A DNA stretch of 64,000 nt from Microbacterium sp. HD4P20 (GCF_019449275.2 NZ_JAHZQZ020000014.1:186001-250000); one strand, 5' to 3'; shown: positions 42,441-50,436, counted from the first letter of the stretch. Translations and numbers: made by a program. Notes: generated by a model not told the origin, from the letters alone.

Positions 42441-44753
42441 TCAGCCCGCCACACTCTCGACCAGACGCCGAACCACGTCATTAGCGGTCCTGCGCGAGTC
42501 ACCTGCTTCGTTGATGTAGAAGGTGTTGCTCATGGTCCGGCCAGCGGCGACGTGCCCGCCACCTGTCGTGCTCTTGCCCTGTGCGACTGCGGACAGCCAG
42601 CGCACGGACGGATCGACCTGGTTCAGGTCGCGGCGCAGAGGAACGATCGCCTCCGGTCCGGCCTCGCCAGCCAGGATGCGCCGAGGGCCGAGAAGAACGC
42701 CGCCAGCAGCCATCCCGCCGCCACCACCGCCGCCACCAGGCAGGCGGAGCGCCTTGCCGACAGCGTTCGACAGGCTCTTGCCAGAGAAGAAGTTGAGCAC
42801 GCTCTGCCACCAGTTCGGAAGCGTGACCGTGAGGAAGTTGCGCAGGCTTCTGCCCCAATCGGCAGCCAGGTCCGCGATCGGATTCCTGCCGTGGCCGATG
42901 AGTGACAAGCCGTTGAACCAGTTCGTGATGTCCCTCCACCACGCGGGCAGCGTGACGGCGAAGAAGTTGCGAATCGTCTGACCCCACTCGTAGGCGACAT
43001 CGGCCCAGGGGTTGTTGCCCGCGCCGATCAGCGTCAACCCGTTGAACCACGTCGTCACGTCGCTCCACCACGCAGGTAGAGTCTCCGTGAAGAAGGCGCG
43101 GATCGTCTGGCCCCACTCGTACGCCACGTCGGCCCACGGATTGTTGCCTTCTCCGATGAGCGACAGGCCCTTGAACCACGACGTGACGCCCGCCCACCAG
43201 GCGGGCAGCGTGTTGGTGGCGAAGTTCTGCAACGTCGCAGCGACGAGCACGAAGCCTGCGGAAGCCAGAATGGGCAGTTTGGTGAAGAAGGTGCCGAATG
43301 CGGCGTCCATACCTGCCAGAGCGCCCATCAGAGCGCCGATGGCCGCACCGACCCCGCCGAAGGCCGAGCCGATGACAGCAAACCCGCCAATCGTGCTCAA
43401 CAGCCCGGTGATCTTGGTGGACGGGTCGTCCTGTGTCGCGAGTACCAGCCCGCTCCAGGCCACAGCGGCCCCGGTGAGCGCAGCGGAGAACTTGCTGACC
43501 TTATCGGTGTTCCGGCCGCTCATCACGCCCATGAATCCAGCCAGCGGGCCGACGATAGCGGTGGTGATCTTTACTGCGGCAATCGCACCCAGAGCGGTGC
43601 CGATGCCGACCAGACCGGCGCGGACGGCGTCCGGGTTCGCCCTGATGAAGCCGGTCGCGAAGTCCAGGATCGGCTTCAGCGCGTCGCCGAGGTTGTTGAG
43701 CGCGCCGACCACGGCACCAGGAATGTCCAACTGGTCGAAGAACTCGACAAGGCTCTTGCCCGGGCCTTCGAGGAACCGAGCCAGACCGTCGATGAAGTTG
43801 TTGAGGTTGTCCGTGCTCTGCTGATCGAACAGCCCGCTCAGGGCGTCGCCCAGGCTTTCCAGCAGCCCGCCGAGATGCTCGAACACCGACGCGCCACGAG
43901 TCACCCATTCGCTGTAGCCGGGTCCGTTCACGAAGTTGTCGAAACCTGTCGCGAGGTCGTTGAGCCACCCGGCAAGACCTTCGACGGCCTGCTGCATCGC
44001 GGGGTTCGCGAACGCCGCGAGCAAGGCAGCCCCGAACGTCCCTGCGGCGCGCGCGAGTCGGTCGAAGATCGGAGCAGACCCCTCGACAACCTTCGACAGG
44101 TTCTCGAAATTCCTGGTGCCAGGAGCGAGGTTCTTCGCGAAGTCTTGGATCAGGCCGTTGACGACATCGGCCACCTTCTCCAGCGGCTTCTGCAACCCTT
44201 GCACCGTGTCCGTCAGCGACTTCCACGCCTTCTCGGTATCGCGGAAGACGCGAGCCGTCAGTTCGCCGTTCAGGTCGCTGAGAGTGTCCTTCAGCCGGTC
44301 GAAGGCGGCACGCGCGGGACGCACGGCATCCGGCACGTCTTCGATGTCCCCGGCGAAGCGAGCGAATGCCGCGATCGTGACACCGAGTCCGATGCCGACA
44401 GACGTGAACGCAGAACCGAGAGTGAGGATGCCCGATGCCGCCGCCGAGGCCAAGGTGACGATCTGCGGGAGAGCGGCGGTGACCGCGCCGACAATGAGGG
44501 TCCACTGCCGCGTGTTGTGAGAGAGTCCGCGCCAGCCGTTCGAGAAGTGCTGGAGCGCGCCACCCGTCCGCTTCAGCGAGCCGGTAAGGCGAGTGAACGA
44601 GTCGTTCTTGCGGAGCAGGTTGCTCAGCGACCTATTGAACGACTGGCCGAAGTCGCGGCCAGCCCGTTCGCCTGCCCGCCGAGCGATGATCCGCACCTGA
44701 CGCGGGAGGTCGCGGCCATCAGCATCAACGACGATCGTTGCGTGACCCCACAC
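42441..44753 (-). CDS. Phage tail tape-measure protein
   Basis: A 770-residue protein with hydrophobic segments (residues about 88-130, 380-420 and 440-505), helical stretches and the C-terminal GGGGGGGGMAAGGVLLGPRR and AGEAGPEAIVPLRRD that mark tape measures. Residues about 514-657 are three to four tandem 43-residue repeats with TLPAWW, WFNGL and NNPWADVAYEWGQTIR. The GTG start has no clear RBS; it follows a 17-codon ORF by 12 bases. Tape measures set tail length, so a tailed particle is implied at least ancestrally. Confidence 0.9.
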   Translation of the reverse strand: MWGHATIVVDADGRDLPRQVRIIARRAGERAGRDFGQSFNRSLSNLLRKNDSFTRLTGSLKRTGGALQHFSNGWRGLSHNTRQWTLIVGAVTAALPQIVTLASAAASGILTLGSAFTSVGIGLGVTIAAFARFAGDIEDVPDAVRPARAAFDRLKDTLSDLNGELTARVFRDTEKAWKSLTDTVQGLQKPLEKVADVVNGLIQDFAKNLAPGTRNFENLSKVVEGSAPIFDRLARAAGTFGAALLAAFANPAMQQAVEGLAGWLNDLATGFDNFVNGPGYSEWVTRGASVFEHLGGLLESLGDALSGLFDQQSTDNLNNFIDGLARFLEGPGKSLVEFFDQLDIPGAVVGALNNLGDALKPILDFATGFIRANPDAVRAGLVGIGTALGAIAAVKITTAIVGPLAGFMGVMSGRNTDKVSKFSAALTGAAVAWSGLVLATQDDPSTKITGLLSTIGGFAVIGSAFGGVGAAIGALMGALAGMDAAFGTFFTKLPILASAGFVLVAATLQNFATNTLPAWWAGVTSWFKGLSLIGEGNNPWADVAYEWGQTIRAFFTETLPAWWSDVTTWFNGLTLIGAGNNPWADVAYEWGQTIRNFFAVTLPAWWRDITNWFNGLSLIGHGRNPIADLAADWGRSLRNFLTVTLPNWWQSVLNFFSGKSLSNAVGKALRLPGGGGGGGGMAAGGVLLGPRRILAGEAGPEAIVPLRRDLNQVDPSVRWLSAVAQGKSTTGGGHVAAGRTMSNTFYINEAGDSRRTANDVVRRLVESVAG
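42781..43213 (-). repeat. Tandem 129-bp repeats in the tape-measure gene
   Basis: The phrase encoding WF(K/N)GL recurs exactly 129 bp apart (anchors at 42912, 43041 and 43170), giving two near-identical units and flanking diverged ones. The unit keeps frame (43 codons). Confidence 0.85.
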
Positions 44754-44765
44754 GGCGGCGATGAC

Positions 44766-44819
44766 TCAGCCCGCCAGATCAGGGAGGCTGAACGCCTCGA
44801 TAGCCGCCGTGTTCCGCAT
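44766..44819 (-). CDS. 17-residue ORF before the tape-measure gene
   Basis: MRNTAAIEAFSLPDLAG starts at ATG 44819 with AGGTGA six bases upstream and ends 12 bases before the tape-measure GTG, which has no RBS of its own. It may act as a leader for translational coupling. A -10-like TAGAAT lies upstream at 44862-44857. Confidence 0.4.
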   Translation of the reverse strand: MRNTAAIEAFSLPDLAG

Positions 44820-44933
44820 GTTCTTCACCTGAGTCTCGTGTCAATTCTCGCTGCCCATTCTACCTCGTGGAGCCACTAAAGCCCAGGTCAAACGCATTAT
44901 GTGGTACACAACGAGACTGGTTCTGAGCCTGTG

Positions 44934-45305
44934 CTACTCCAGCCAGATCGACTCTGCGATGACGCCGTTCGCCGACCGCGAGAGACGCGCAATCGCGTCG
45001 GTCATCTCGTCGGAAACCTCTTCGACCGACACATACGCGCGCTCATGCAGACGCGCGAGCAGCGAGAAGAAGGCGGACGTGGCCTCGATCAACCGCACTC
45101 GTTCCTCGTCGAGCGGACCCGCACCGCCATTCACGATCTGTTCGACGCGCCTCTGCTCAGCGGTATCCGCGGCGACCGCAGCCACGCGTGCGGCATCCCA
45201 GCCATACGCGTACCAGTCATCTGAAGACGTGACGCGTGCGATCACGAGGCCGTCAGCGTCGTGCACGATGCAGCGGAAGGCATCTGACTGCGCGTCCTGG
45301 CTCAT
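44934..45305 (-). CDS. Hypothetical protein (element)
   Basis: A 123-residue acidic protein: IVHDADGLVIARVTSSDDWYAYGWDAARVAAVAADTAE and later ERAYVSVEEVSDEMTDAIARL. No motif recognised. ATG 45305 is preceded on the minus strand by a palindrome at 45327-45343 (GAAAGTCGGACTTTC core), a likely operator. An in-frame GTG at 45308 is possible. Confidence 0.65.
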   Translation of the reverse strand: MSQDAQSDAFRCIVHDADGLVIARVTSSDDWYAYGWDAARVAAVAADTAEQRRVEQIVNGGAGPLDEERVRLIEATSAFFSLLARLHERAYVSVEEVSDEMTDAIARLSRSANGVIAESIWLE

Positions 45306-45378
45306 CACGTGATCGCTCTCGTTGACGGAAAGTCGGACTTTCCAGCGTGCGTGGCGCGATCGGTCTTAGCCATGATTT

Positions 45379-46236
45379 TCAGAACGGATCGTCGTCCTTG
45401 AATGCGTGAGGCGCATGTGATTCCGCCGCACTCGGAACAGAGGGCCACGGCTCAGCCCGCTTGGAAGCCGCACGTTCGGTATCCGAGAGCCGCCCGTTGA
45501 ACGCCAAGACCTCGCGTACCTCGCCACTCGTGATCGAAGCGAGCGTGTCCGCTCTATACCTGCGATCGAGCGCGAAGGCATCTCCGCGCATCTCGCGATC
45601 GAGGTAGGCATGCCCACAGGTAGCGAGTTCGTACTGCACTGCGGACAGGTCCGGGTTCGGGTCGTCGGCGATCAGGCGAGCAAGGTCGGTGAGGACTTCG
45701 CGAGACTCGTCACTCAGTCGAGCCCATGCATCAGTCGGTGACACGGATGCCGCATCAGCGGCAGGAGTGTCACGCTTCGCGACTTGCTCGCGGGAGTTAA
45801 CTCCGTTAGGGGAGTTATTCCGCAGATTCTGAGGCCTATGGTTATTCCGCAGATTCTGAGGCTCATTTTCTGCGGTTCTCTTCGCCAGCCGACGGGACTG
45901 AACCGCAGATTCTGAGGTTCTGTTCTTGGCGATAGCGTCGTCGGTCGCCAGCCATACGGGCACAGCCTCGAAGGCGCTGACCGCGTAGACGTTCTTCTGG
46001 TCGCCGTTGCGCCAGACCTTCTTCACGTGCACGAGGCCCGCGTCAGCGGCCTCCCTGATGTAACCGCGCAGTGCGTTCTCGCTCACGCCGAGCCTGCTGC
46101 ACAGCGTTCTCATCGACGGAAAGCACTCGCCTGTTCTGGTGTTGCGCATCGCCAGCAGCGTGCCGTACGCGGCACGAGCCTGCATGCTCAGCGCACCAGG
46201 GCGCACGTCGTTCCACACCCACTCAGGCGTTTTCAC
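45379..46236 (-). CDS. Replication-initiator-like protein with N-terminal winged helix
   Basis: A 285-residue protein starting at GTG 46236 (MKTPEWVWNDVRPGALSMQ) with GGAAG seven bases upstream. Residues about 15-75 form a winged helix (FPSMRTLCSRLGVSENALRGYIREAADAGL), as in phage replication initiators. The linker (residues 106-139) contains PQNLRNN repeats that reflect DNA iterons at 45820-45917, and the C-terminal half is helical. The domain-linker-domain plan with internal iterons recalls lambda O. Overlaps the upstream gene by 14 bases. Confidence 0.75.
   Translation of the reverse strand: MKTPEWVWNDVRPGALSMQARAAYGTLLAMRNTRTGECFPSMRTLCSRLGVSENALRGYIREAADAGLVHVKKVWRNGDQKNVYAVSAFEAVPVWLATDDAIAKNRTSESAVQSRRLAKRTAENEPQNLRNNHRPQNLRNNSPNGVNSREQVAKRDTPAADAASVSPTDAWARLSDESREVLTDLARLIADDPNPDLSAVQYELATCGHAYLDREMRGDAFALDRRYRADTLASITSGEVREVLAFNGRLSDTERAASKRAEPWPSVPSAAESHAPHAFKDDDPF
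45793..45917. repeat. Iterons within the initiator-like gene; putative replication origin
   Basis: CCGCAGATTCTGAGG occurs at 45820-45834, 45847-45861 and 45903-45917; the first two are inside a longer 21-bp direct repeat with TTATT in front. An inverted partial copy (TCTGCGGTTC) lies near 45868, and the palindrome GGAGTTAACTCC is at 45793-45804. The stretch is visibly more AT-rich than its surroundings. Confidence 0.65.
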
Positions 46237-46465
46237 GACGGGCTTCCTTGTAGTAGCCGATCCGCAGATCGTGGCGGAGCGCAATGTCATTGCCCGATGC
46301 GCGCACCTCGATGCAGCACGGCGTGACGGTGTACGACTCCAAGACGCCGATGCCCGCGAACTCCTTGCCGATGTGATGCGGGCGCAGACCGTCAGCCCTC
46401 ATGGCCTGCACGCGAGCGATGCGCTCAACGCTCAGCACGTCCGGGCTCGTGGCGACGCCGATCAT
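46223..46465 (-). CDS. Hypothetical protein (element early region)
   Basis: An 80-residue protein (MIGVATSPDVLSVERIARVQ ... LRIGYYKEARRENA). No motif recognised. ATG 46465 overlaps the previous stop as ATGA and the initiator-like gene starts inside its 3' end. Confidence 0.65.
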   Translation of the reverse strand: MIGVATSPDVLSVERIARVQAMRADGLRPHHIGKEFAGIGVLESYTVTPCCIEVRASGNDIALRHDLRIGYYKEARRENA

Positions 46466-46962
46466 CGGCCGGCCTCCAGCCGGTCGGCGATGCGCTTCAC
46501 GGCGCTCTCGATCGAGCGCAGCACGTCGATCACGTCGGTATCAGCAACCGTGCGCGACGGCGGGGGAGTGCGGTGTGCTGTCTCGGGCCATGCGGCATCC
46601 GCCCGCGCATGGAGTGAGGCGAGCGGGTCATTGCCCTTCTCGATGTCTGCGACCAGCCCGCGAACCTCATCGGCGGACAGGTTCTTGATCACCCACGCCT
46701 TGTCGAGCGGCTTCAGTCTGTGCTCCAACGCCACCTTGTAGAGCCAGCCTGCCTGCTTGTCGGTGGCCGGATGCCGCGCCGACTCGTGACCGCTCTCTGT
46801 GCACTCGCGGCCAGCGAAGTAGTCACGGCCAGCCTCCAGAGCCTTGAGTGCCGCGCTGACCTCGGCGTTGTCGAACGGAGCAACGTACTCATCGCACGGC
46901 TTCGCCAGGCCACGCTTCTCGGCAGCGGCGGCGAGCATGGCGATCTGCCTTTCGGACGCCAT
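46462..46962 (-). CDS. Hypothetical protein (element early region)
   Basis: A 166-residue charged helical protein: MASERQIAMLAAAAEKRGLA at the start, TDKQAGWLYKVALEHRLKPL in the middle, and a C-terminal helix DVIDVLRSIESAVKRIADRLEA. The first phrase resembles the short helical repeats of phage single-strand annealing or host-interaction proteins, but I assign no function. Start and stop overlap both neighbours. Confidence 0.65.
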   Translation of the reverse strand: MASERQIAMLAAAAEKRGLAKPCDEYVAPFDNAEVSAALKALEAGRDYFAGRECTESGHESARHPATDKQAGWLYKVALEHRLKPLDKAWVIKNLSADEVRGLVADIEKGNDPLASLHARADAAWPETAHRTPPPSRTVADTDVIDVLRSIESAVKRIADRLEAGR

Positions 46963-47219
46963 CAGTCACGCGCCTCGATGGCCTCGGCGCGAATGAACTC
47001 GCACAGCACGTCCGCCTGTTCGGCAGTGAGCCGCACGTCAGTCTCGGCGAGACGCGTGCGCACGGCCTGCGCGATGTTCGCGACCATGAGCCGCTGATAG
47101 GCGAAGGTCGTGAGCGGCCCGCCTTCCGAACCTTCGACGGAGCGTGCCCGTCCGACATAGCCACGCGCGGACGGCGGGCGGAGAATCTCGGTCGCGGGAC
47201 CGGGGTGAGAGGGCTGCAT
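46962..47219 (-). CDS. Hypothetical protein (element early region, first gene)
   Basis: An 85-residue protein (ATG 47219, MQPSHPGPATEIL ... AEQADVLCEFIRAEAIEARD); GTG 47249 is an alternative start. No motif recognised. The stop overlaps the next start (TGATG). The upstream region holds the shared motif at 47319-47336 and divergent repeats shared with the integrase promoter region. Confidence 0.6.
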   Translation of the reverse strand: MQPSHPGPATEILRPPSARGYVGRARSVEGSEGGPLTTFAYQRLMVANIAQAVRTRLAETDVRLTAEQADVLCEFIRAEAIEARD

Positions 47220-47389
47220 CAACGTGTCGACCTTCCAACACTCGTGCACGGCATCCGGGGCCGTACTGCCCGCTCTCTCTCGCTCTCAAGTGTACAGGAC
47301 GACCGCAGACTGTGAGAGCAATAAACGCCAGGTCAAGTTACCAAACTGGTGGACCAGACTGGTGGTGTGGACTGATTCGCGTTAATCTC

Positions 47390-47402
47390 GCTGTAACGGC
47401 TA
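47390..47402 (+). repeat. Putative integrase arm-type site, right copy
   Basis: GCTGTAACGGCTA here occurs as an exact inverted copy at 35788-35800, 17 bases inside the left att core. Thirteen bases matching in two short element-end regions is unlikely by chance. Confidence 0.55.
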
Positions 47403-47439
47403 GGCCTATCAAGGTGCAGACAGAGAGGCGTTACACATC

Positions 47440-48588
47440 ATGGCCAGGAGAAACGGCTTCGGCTCGATCCGACAGATGCCATCGGGCCGATGGCAGGCAC
47501 GCTGGACGACTGATGCAGGGGAGCGGATGACCGCGCCGCGCACGTTCGACACGAAGCGCGACGCCCAGCAGTTCCTCGCGCAGACGCAGACGGACCTCTC
47601 TAGAGGCGCGTTCATCGACCATCGCGCCGGTCAGGTCACGTTCCTTTCGTACGCCACCGAGTTCATCGCGAACGGCGGCACGCGGGGCCGACTCGCACCG
47701 AGAACAGCGGAGTTGTACACCGACCTGATCACGCGTGACCTAGAACCGCTCCACCGGGTCACCATCGCCAGCGTGAAGCCACAGGACGTGCGGTCTTGGT
47801 ACACGAGCCGTGCCGCCCATCCAACGCGCCGCAGGCAGGCGTACGCCCTCGCGAAGGCTGTCTTCGGAACAGCCGTGCGCGATCGACTCATCGCGTCGAA
47901 CCCGTGCACCATCGTTGGCGCAGGTGTCGCCAAGGCCGATGAACGGCCATACCTCTCACCCGACGTGCTCGCGACCATCGTTGACCGGATGCCGCAGCAC
48001 TACCGAACCCCTCTGCACGTCATGTTCGGTGCGCACCTGCGGCTCGGTGAACTCGTCGGCCTGCAACGCGGAGACTTTGACGCCGAGGCCGCGACACTGC
48101 GCGTCGAGCGTCAGGTGATCGACGTGAACGGGCGACGACTGACGACGCCGACCAAGACCGGCCAGGCTCGCACCGTGGCGCTACCGCCGAGTACGGCAGC
48201 CATGCTGAAGGCGCACATTAGCGCGACGAAGGGCGCAGCCAAGAGCCCGATGTTCCTTGACTACACAGGCCGATCTTCGTTGACGAGGAACGCGACACAG
48301 CAGGCATGGCGGAAGGCGACCAAGGCTCTCGGCCTAGATCAGTTCCACGTGCACGATGTGCGGCACGCAGGCCTCACGCTGGCGGCGCAGGCAGGCGCGA
48401 CGACCCGCGAACTGATGGCACGCGCAGGGCACCGAACGACGGCAGCGGCGATGACCTATCAGCACGTCGCCGAGGAACGTTCAGCCCTACTGGCAGAGCG
48501 CATGGACGCGCTCTCTGCGGCATCCGCTACGGGCACATATAGAGACGCGTCGGGCACGTATCGGGCACGCGAGGCCATCGTGGCTTGA
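47440..48588 (+). CDS. Site-specific tyrosine recombinase (integrase)
   Basis: A 382-residue integrase. The N-terminal arm-binding part starts ARRNGFGSIRQMPSGRWQARW; a SAM-like core-binding domain spans about 65-155; the catalytic domain carries R201 (HLRLGEL), K239, H305 and R308 (HDVRHAG), H331 (AGHRTT) and nucleophile Y340. All catalytic residues are present, so it should be active. It lies 55 bp from the att core in tRNA-Gly and is followed by a terminator. Confidence 0.95.
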   Translation: MARRNGFGSIRQMPSGRWQARWTTDAGERMTAPRTFDTKRDAQQFLAQTQTDLSRGAFIDHRAGQVTFLSYATEFIANGGTRGRLAPRTAELYTDLITRDLEPLHRVTIASVKPQDVRSWYTSRAAHPTRRRQAYALAKAVFGTAVRDRLIASNPCTIVGAGVAKADERPYLSPDVLATIVDRMPQHYRTPLHVMFGAHLRLGELVGLQRGDFDAEAATLRVERQVIDVNGRRLTTPTKTGQARTVALPPSTAAMLKAHISATKGAAKSPMFLDYTGRSSLTRNATQQAWRKATKALGLDQFHVHDVRHAGLTLAAQAGATTRELMARAGHRTTAAAMTYQHVAEERSALLAERMDALSAASATGTYRDASGTYRAREAIVA

Positions 48589-48615
48589 GCCTGACCTAGC
48601 CGAGACATGAAGAAA

Positions 48616-48633
48616 GCCCCGAGATATCGGGGC
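48616..48633 (+). terminator. Integrase terminator
   Basis: GCCCCGA pairs with TCGGGGC around GATA, followed by the T-rich ATTCTTGTTT; it ends just before the tRNA-Gly 3' end. Confidence 0.75.
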
Positions 48634-48642
48634 ATTCTTGTT

Positions 48643-48716
48643 TGGAGGGGATGACGGGAATCGAACCCGCACCATCAGTTTGGAAGACTGAGGCTCTACC
48701 ATTGAGCTACATCCCC
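48643..48716 (-). tRNA. tRNA-Gly (TCC), integration target
   Basis: The reverse strand gives acceptor GGGGATG pairing with CATCCCC, D-arm TAGCTCAATGGTAGAGC, anticodon loop CTTCCAA with anticodon TCC, T-arm GCGGGTTCGATTCCCGT, T73 and an encoded CCA. Bases 48655-48688 are the right att core; the 3' half of the gene is supplied by the element and remains functional. Confidence 0.95.
48655..48688. repeat. attR: att core inside tRNA-Gly
   Basis: 34 bp identical to 35738-35771. It runs from the T-arm through the variable region to the anticodon loop, a standard crossover site for tyrosine integrases. Confidence 0.92.
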
Positions 48717-48844
48717 GCAGCGGCGAGCCGCGGCATCCGCCATTCTATGCCACGAATGCGCGCGGCCCGTGCGCGAGGCGAGTGCCGGGCGCGTCGGCTA
48801 GACTTCTCGGGGCCGAATGGCGCATGCACGTGCGCGAACCCGCC

Positions 48845-48918
48845 CGGGGCGTAGCTCAGCTTGGTAGAGCGCCCGCTTTGGGAGCGGGAGGCCGCAGGTT
48901 CAAATCCTGTCGCCCCGA
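48845..48918 (+). tRNA. tRNA-Pro (TGG)
   Basis: Acceptor CGGGGCG pairs with CGCCCCG, D-arm TAGCTCAGCTTGGTAGAGC, anticodon stem CCCGC/GCGGG around TTTGGGA (anticodon TGG), T-arm CAGGTTCAAATCCTG and A73. CCA is not encoded. Confidence 0.97.
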
Positions 48919-48996
48919 CATCACGGCCCACAGAATTCCAACCCCAGACTCAACCGCCGCGCTCGCGCGCGGTCCGATAGAGGAGAACGAACAGGC

Positions 48997-50436
48997 ATGG
49001 TGAACAGCACCGTCGAGAAGCTCAGCCCGACCCGGGTGAAGCTGCACATCACGGTCAGCCCCGACGAGCTCAAGCCGTCGATCGCACACGCGTACGAGCA
49101 CATCGCGCAGGATGTGCAGATCCCGGGCTTCCGCAAGGGCAAGGTGCCGGCGCCGATCATCGACCAGCGCGTCGGCCGCGTCGCCGTGCTCGAGCACGCC
49201 GTGAGCGAGGGTCTCGACACCTTCTACCGTGAGGCCGTCACGGCCAATGAGCTGCGCGTGCTGGGCCGCCCGAGCGCCGAGGTCACCGAGTGGCCGAACG
49301 AGAAGGACTTCTCAGGCGACCTCGAGGTGCAGGTCGAGGTGGACGTGCGTCCCGAGTTCGAGCTTCCTGCCCTCGAGGGCACGACGATCGAGGTCGACGC
49401 CGTCGAGGTCGACGAGGCCGCCATCGACGAGGAGCTCGACCGCCTTCGCAGCCGCTTCGGCACGCTGGTGACCGTCGACCGCCCGGCCGCGACCGGCGAC
49501 TTCGTCGAGCTCGACCTGGTCGCCGAGATCGACGGGACCGAGATCGACCGCGCCGAGGGCGTGTCGTACGAGGTCGGGTCGGGCGAGCTGCTCGAGGGCA
49601 TCGACGAGGCGATCGAGTCGCTCACCGCCGGTGAGGAGACCACCTTCCGCTCGAAGCTCGTCGGCGGCGATCACGCCGGTGAAGAGGCCGAGGTCGCCGT
49701 CACCGTCAAGGCTGTGAAGGAACGTGAGCTTCCCGAGGCCGACGACGACTTCGCCCAGATCGCGAGCGAGTTCGACACCATCGCCGAACTGCGTGACAGC
49801 CTCAGGGAGCGCGTCGGCCAGCAGTCGGTGTTCACGCAGGGCTCCGCGGCTCGCGACAAGCTGATCGAGACGCTGCTCGAGCGCGTCGAGATCCCGGTTC
49901 CGCCGCAGCTCATCCAGGACGAGGTGCACAATCACCTCGAGGGCGAAGGCCGTCTCGAGGACGACGTGCACCGCGCCGAGGTCGCCGAGGCGAGCGAGAA
50001 GCAGTTCAAGACGCAGATGCTGCTCGACAAGATCGCCGAGTCGGTCAACGTGCAGGTCTCGCAGGACGAGCTCACGCAGTACCTCGTGCAGTCCGCCAGC
50101 CAGTACGGCATGGCGCCGCAGGACTTCGTCAACGCGCTGCAGGAGGGCAACCAGCTGCCCGCGATGGTCGGCGAGGTCGCCCGCAACAAGGCCCTCGCGG
50201 TGGCCCTCGGCAAGGTCACCGTCGTCGACACCAACGGCGCCACCGTCGACCTCACCGGTTTCGTCGCCGTCGAGGACGAGGAAGCAGCTGAGGAAGAGGT
50301 CGTCGAAGAGGCGCAGGAGATCGCGGATGCCGCGGCCGACGCCGACGCCGTGATCGAGGCCGAAGAGGCCGAGGCCGAGGCGAAGCCCGCCAAGAAGAAG
50401 GCGCCGGCCAAGAAGAAGGCCGCCGACAAGGAGTAG
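48997..50436 (+). CDS. tig: Trigger factor
   Basis: A 479-residue ribosome-associated chaperone and peptidyl-prolyl isomerase. The ribosome-binding signature [12 protein letters not shown] is near residue 45, the FKBP-type domain follows ([24 protein letters not shown]), then the helical C-terminal chaperone domain. The last 55 residues are a highly acidic Glu/Ala stretch followed by [12 protein letters not shown], an extension usual in actinobacteria. Head of the tig-clpP1-clpP2-clpX group, but a strong terminator separates it from clpP1. Confidence 0.97.
   Translation: MVNSTVEKLSPTRVKLHITVSPDELKPSIAHAYEHIAQDVQIPGFRKGKVPAPIIDQRVGRVAVLEHAVSEGLDTFYREAVTANELRVLGRPSAEVTEWPNEKDFSGDLEVQVEVDVRPEFELPALEGTTIEVDAVEVDEAAIDEELDRLRSRFGTLVTVDRPAATGDFVELDLVAEIDGTEIDRAEGVSYEVGSGELLEGIDEAIESLTAGEETTFRSKLVGGDHAGEEAEVAVTVKAVKERELPEADDDFAQIASEFDTIAELRDSLRERVGQQSVFTQGSAARDKLIETLLERVEIPVPPQLIQDEVHNHLEGEGRLEDDVHRAEVAEASEKQFKTQMLLDKIAESVNVQVSQDELTQYLVQSASQYGMAPQDFVNALQEGNQLPAMVGEVARNKALAVALGKVTVVDTNGATVDLTGFVAVEDEEAAEEEVVEEAQEIADAAADADAVIEAEEAEAEAKPAKKKAPAKKKAADKE

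Larger units (their letters stand above)
35738..48688. mobile_element. Integrated phage-derived element in tRNA-Gly(TCC)
   Basis: The 12.9 kb segment is bounded by a perfect 34-bp direct repeat (35738-35771 and 48655-48688) equal to the anticodon-to-T-arm part of tRNA-Gly. The right copy is in the complete tRNA gene, next to a tyrosine integrase; the left copy is a remnant. Inside are a tape-measure protein, gp10-like protein, excisionase-like HTH and a replication-initiator-like protein, all in overlapping leftward operons, plus unrecognised cargo at the left. Capsid, portal, terminase, tail-tube and lysis genes are not seen. Confidence 0.92.

Noticed and set aside
45820..45917. CRISPR-like array
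   Set aside because: Only three 15-bp repeats, irregular spacing and inside a coding frame; iterons fit better and no cas genes are present.
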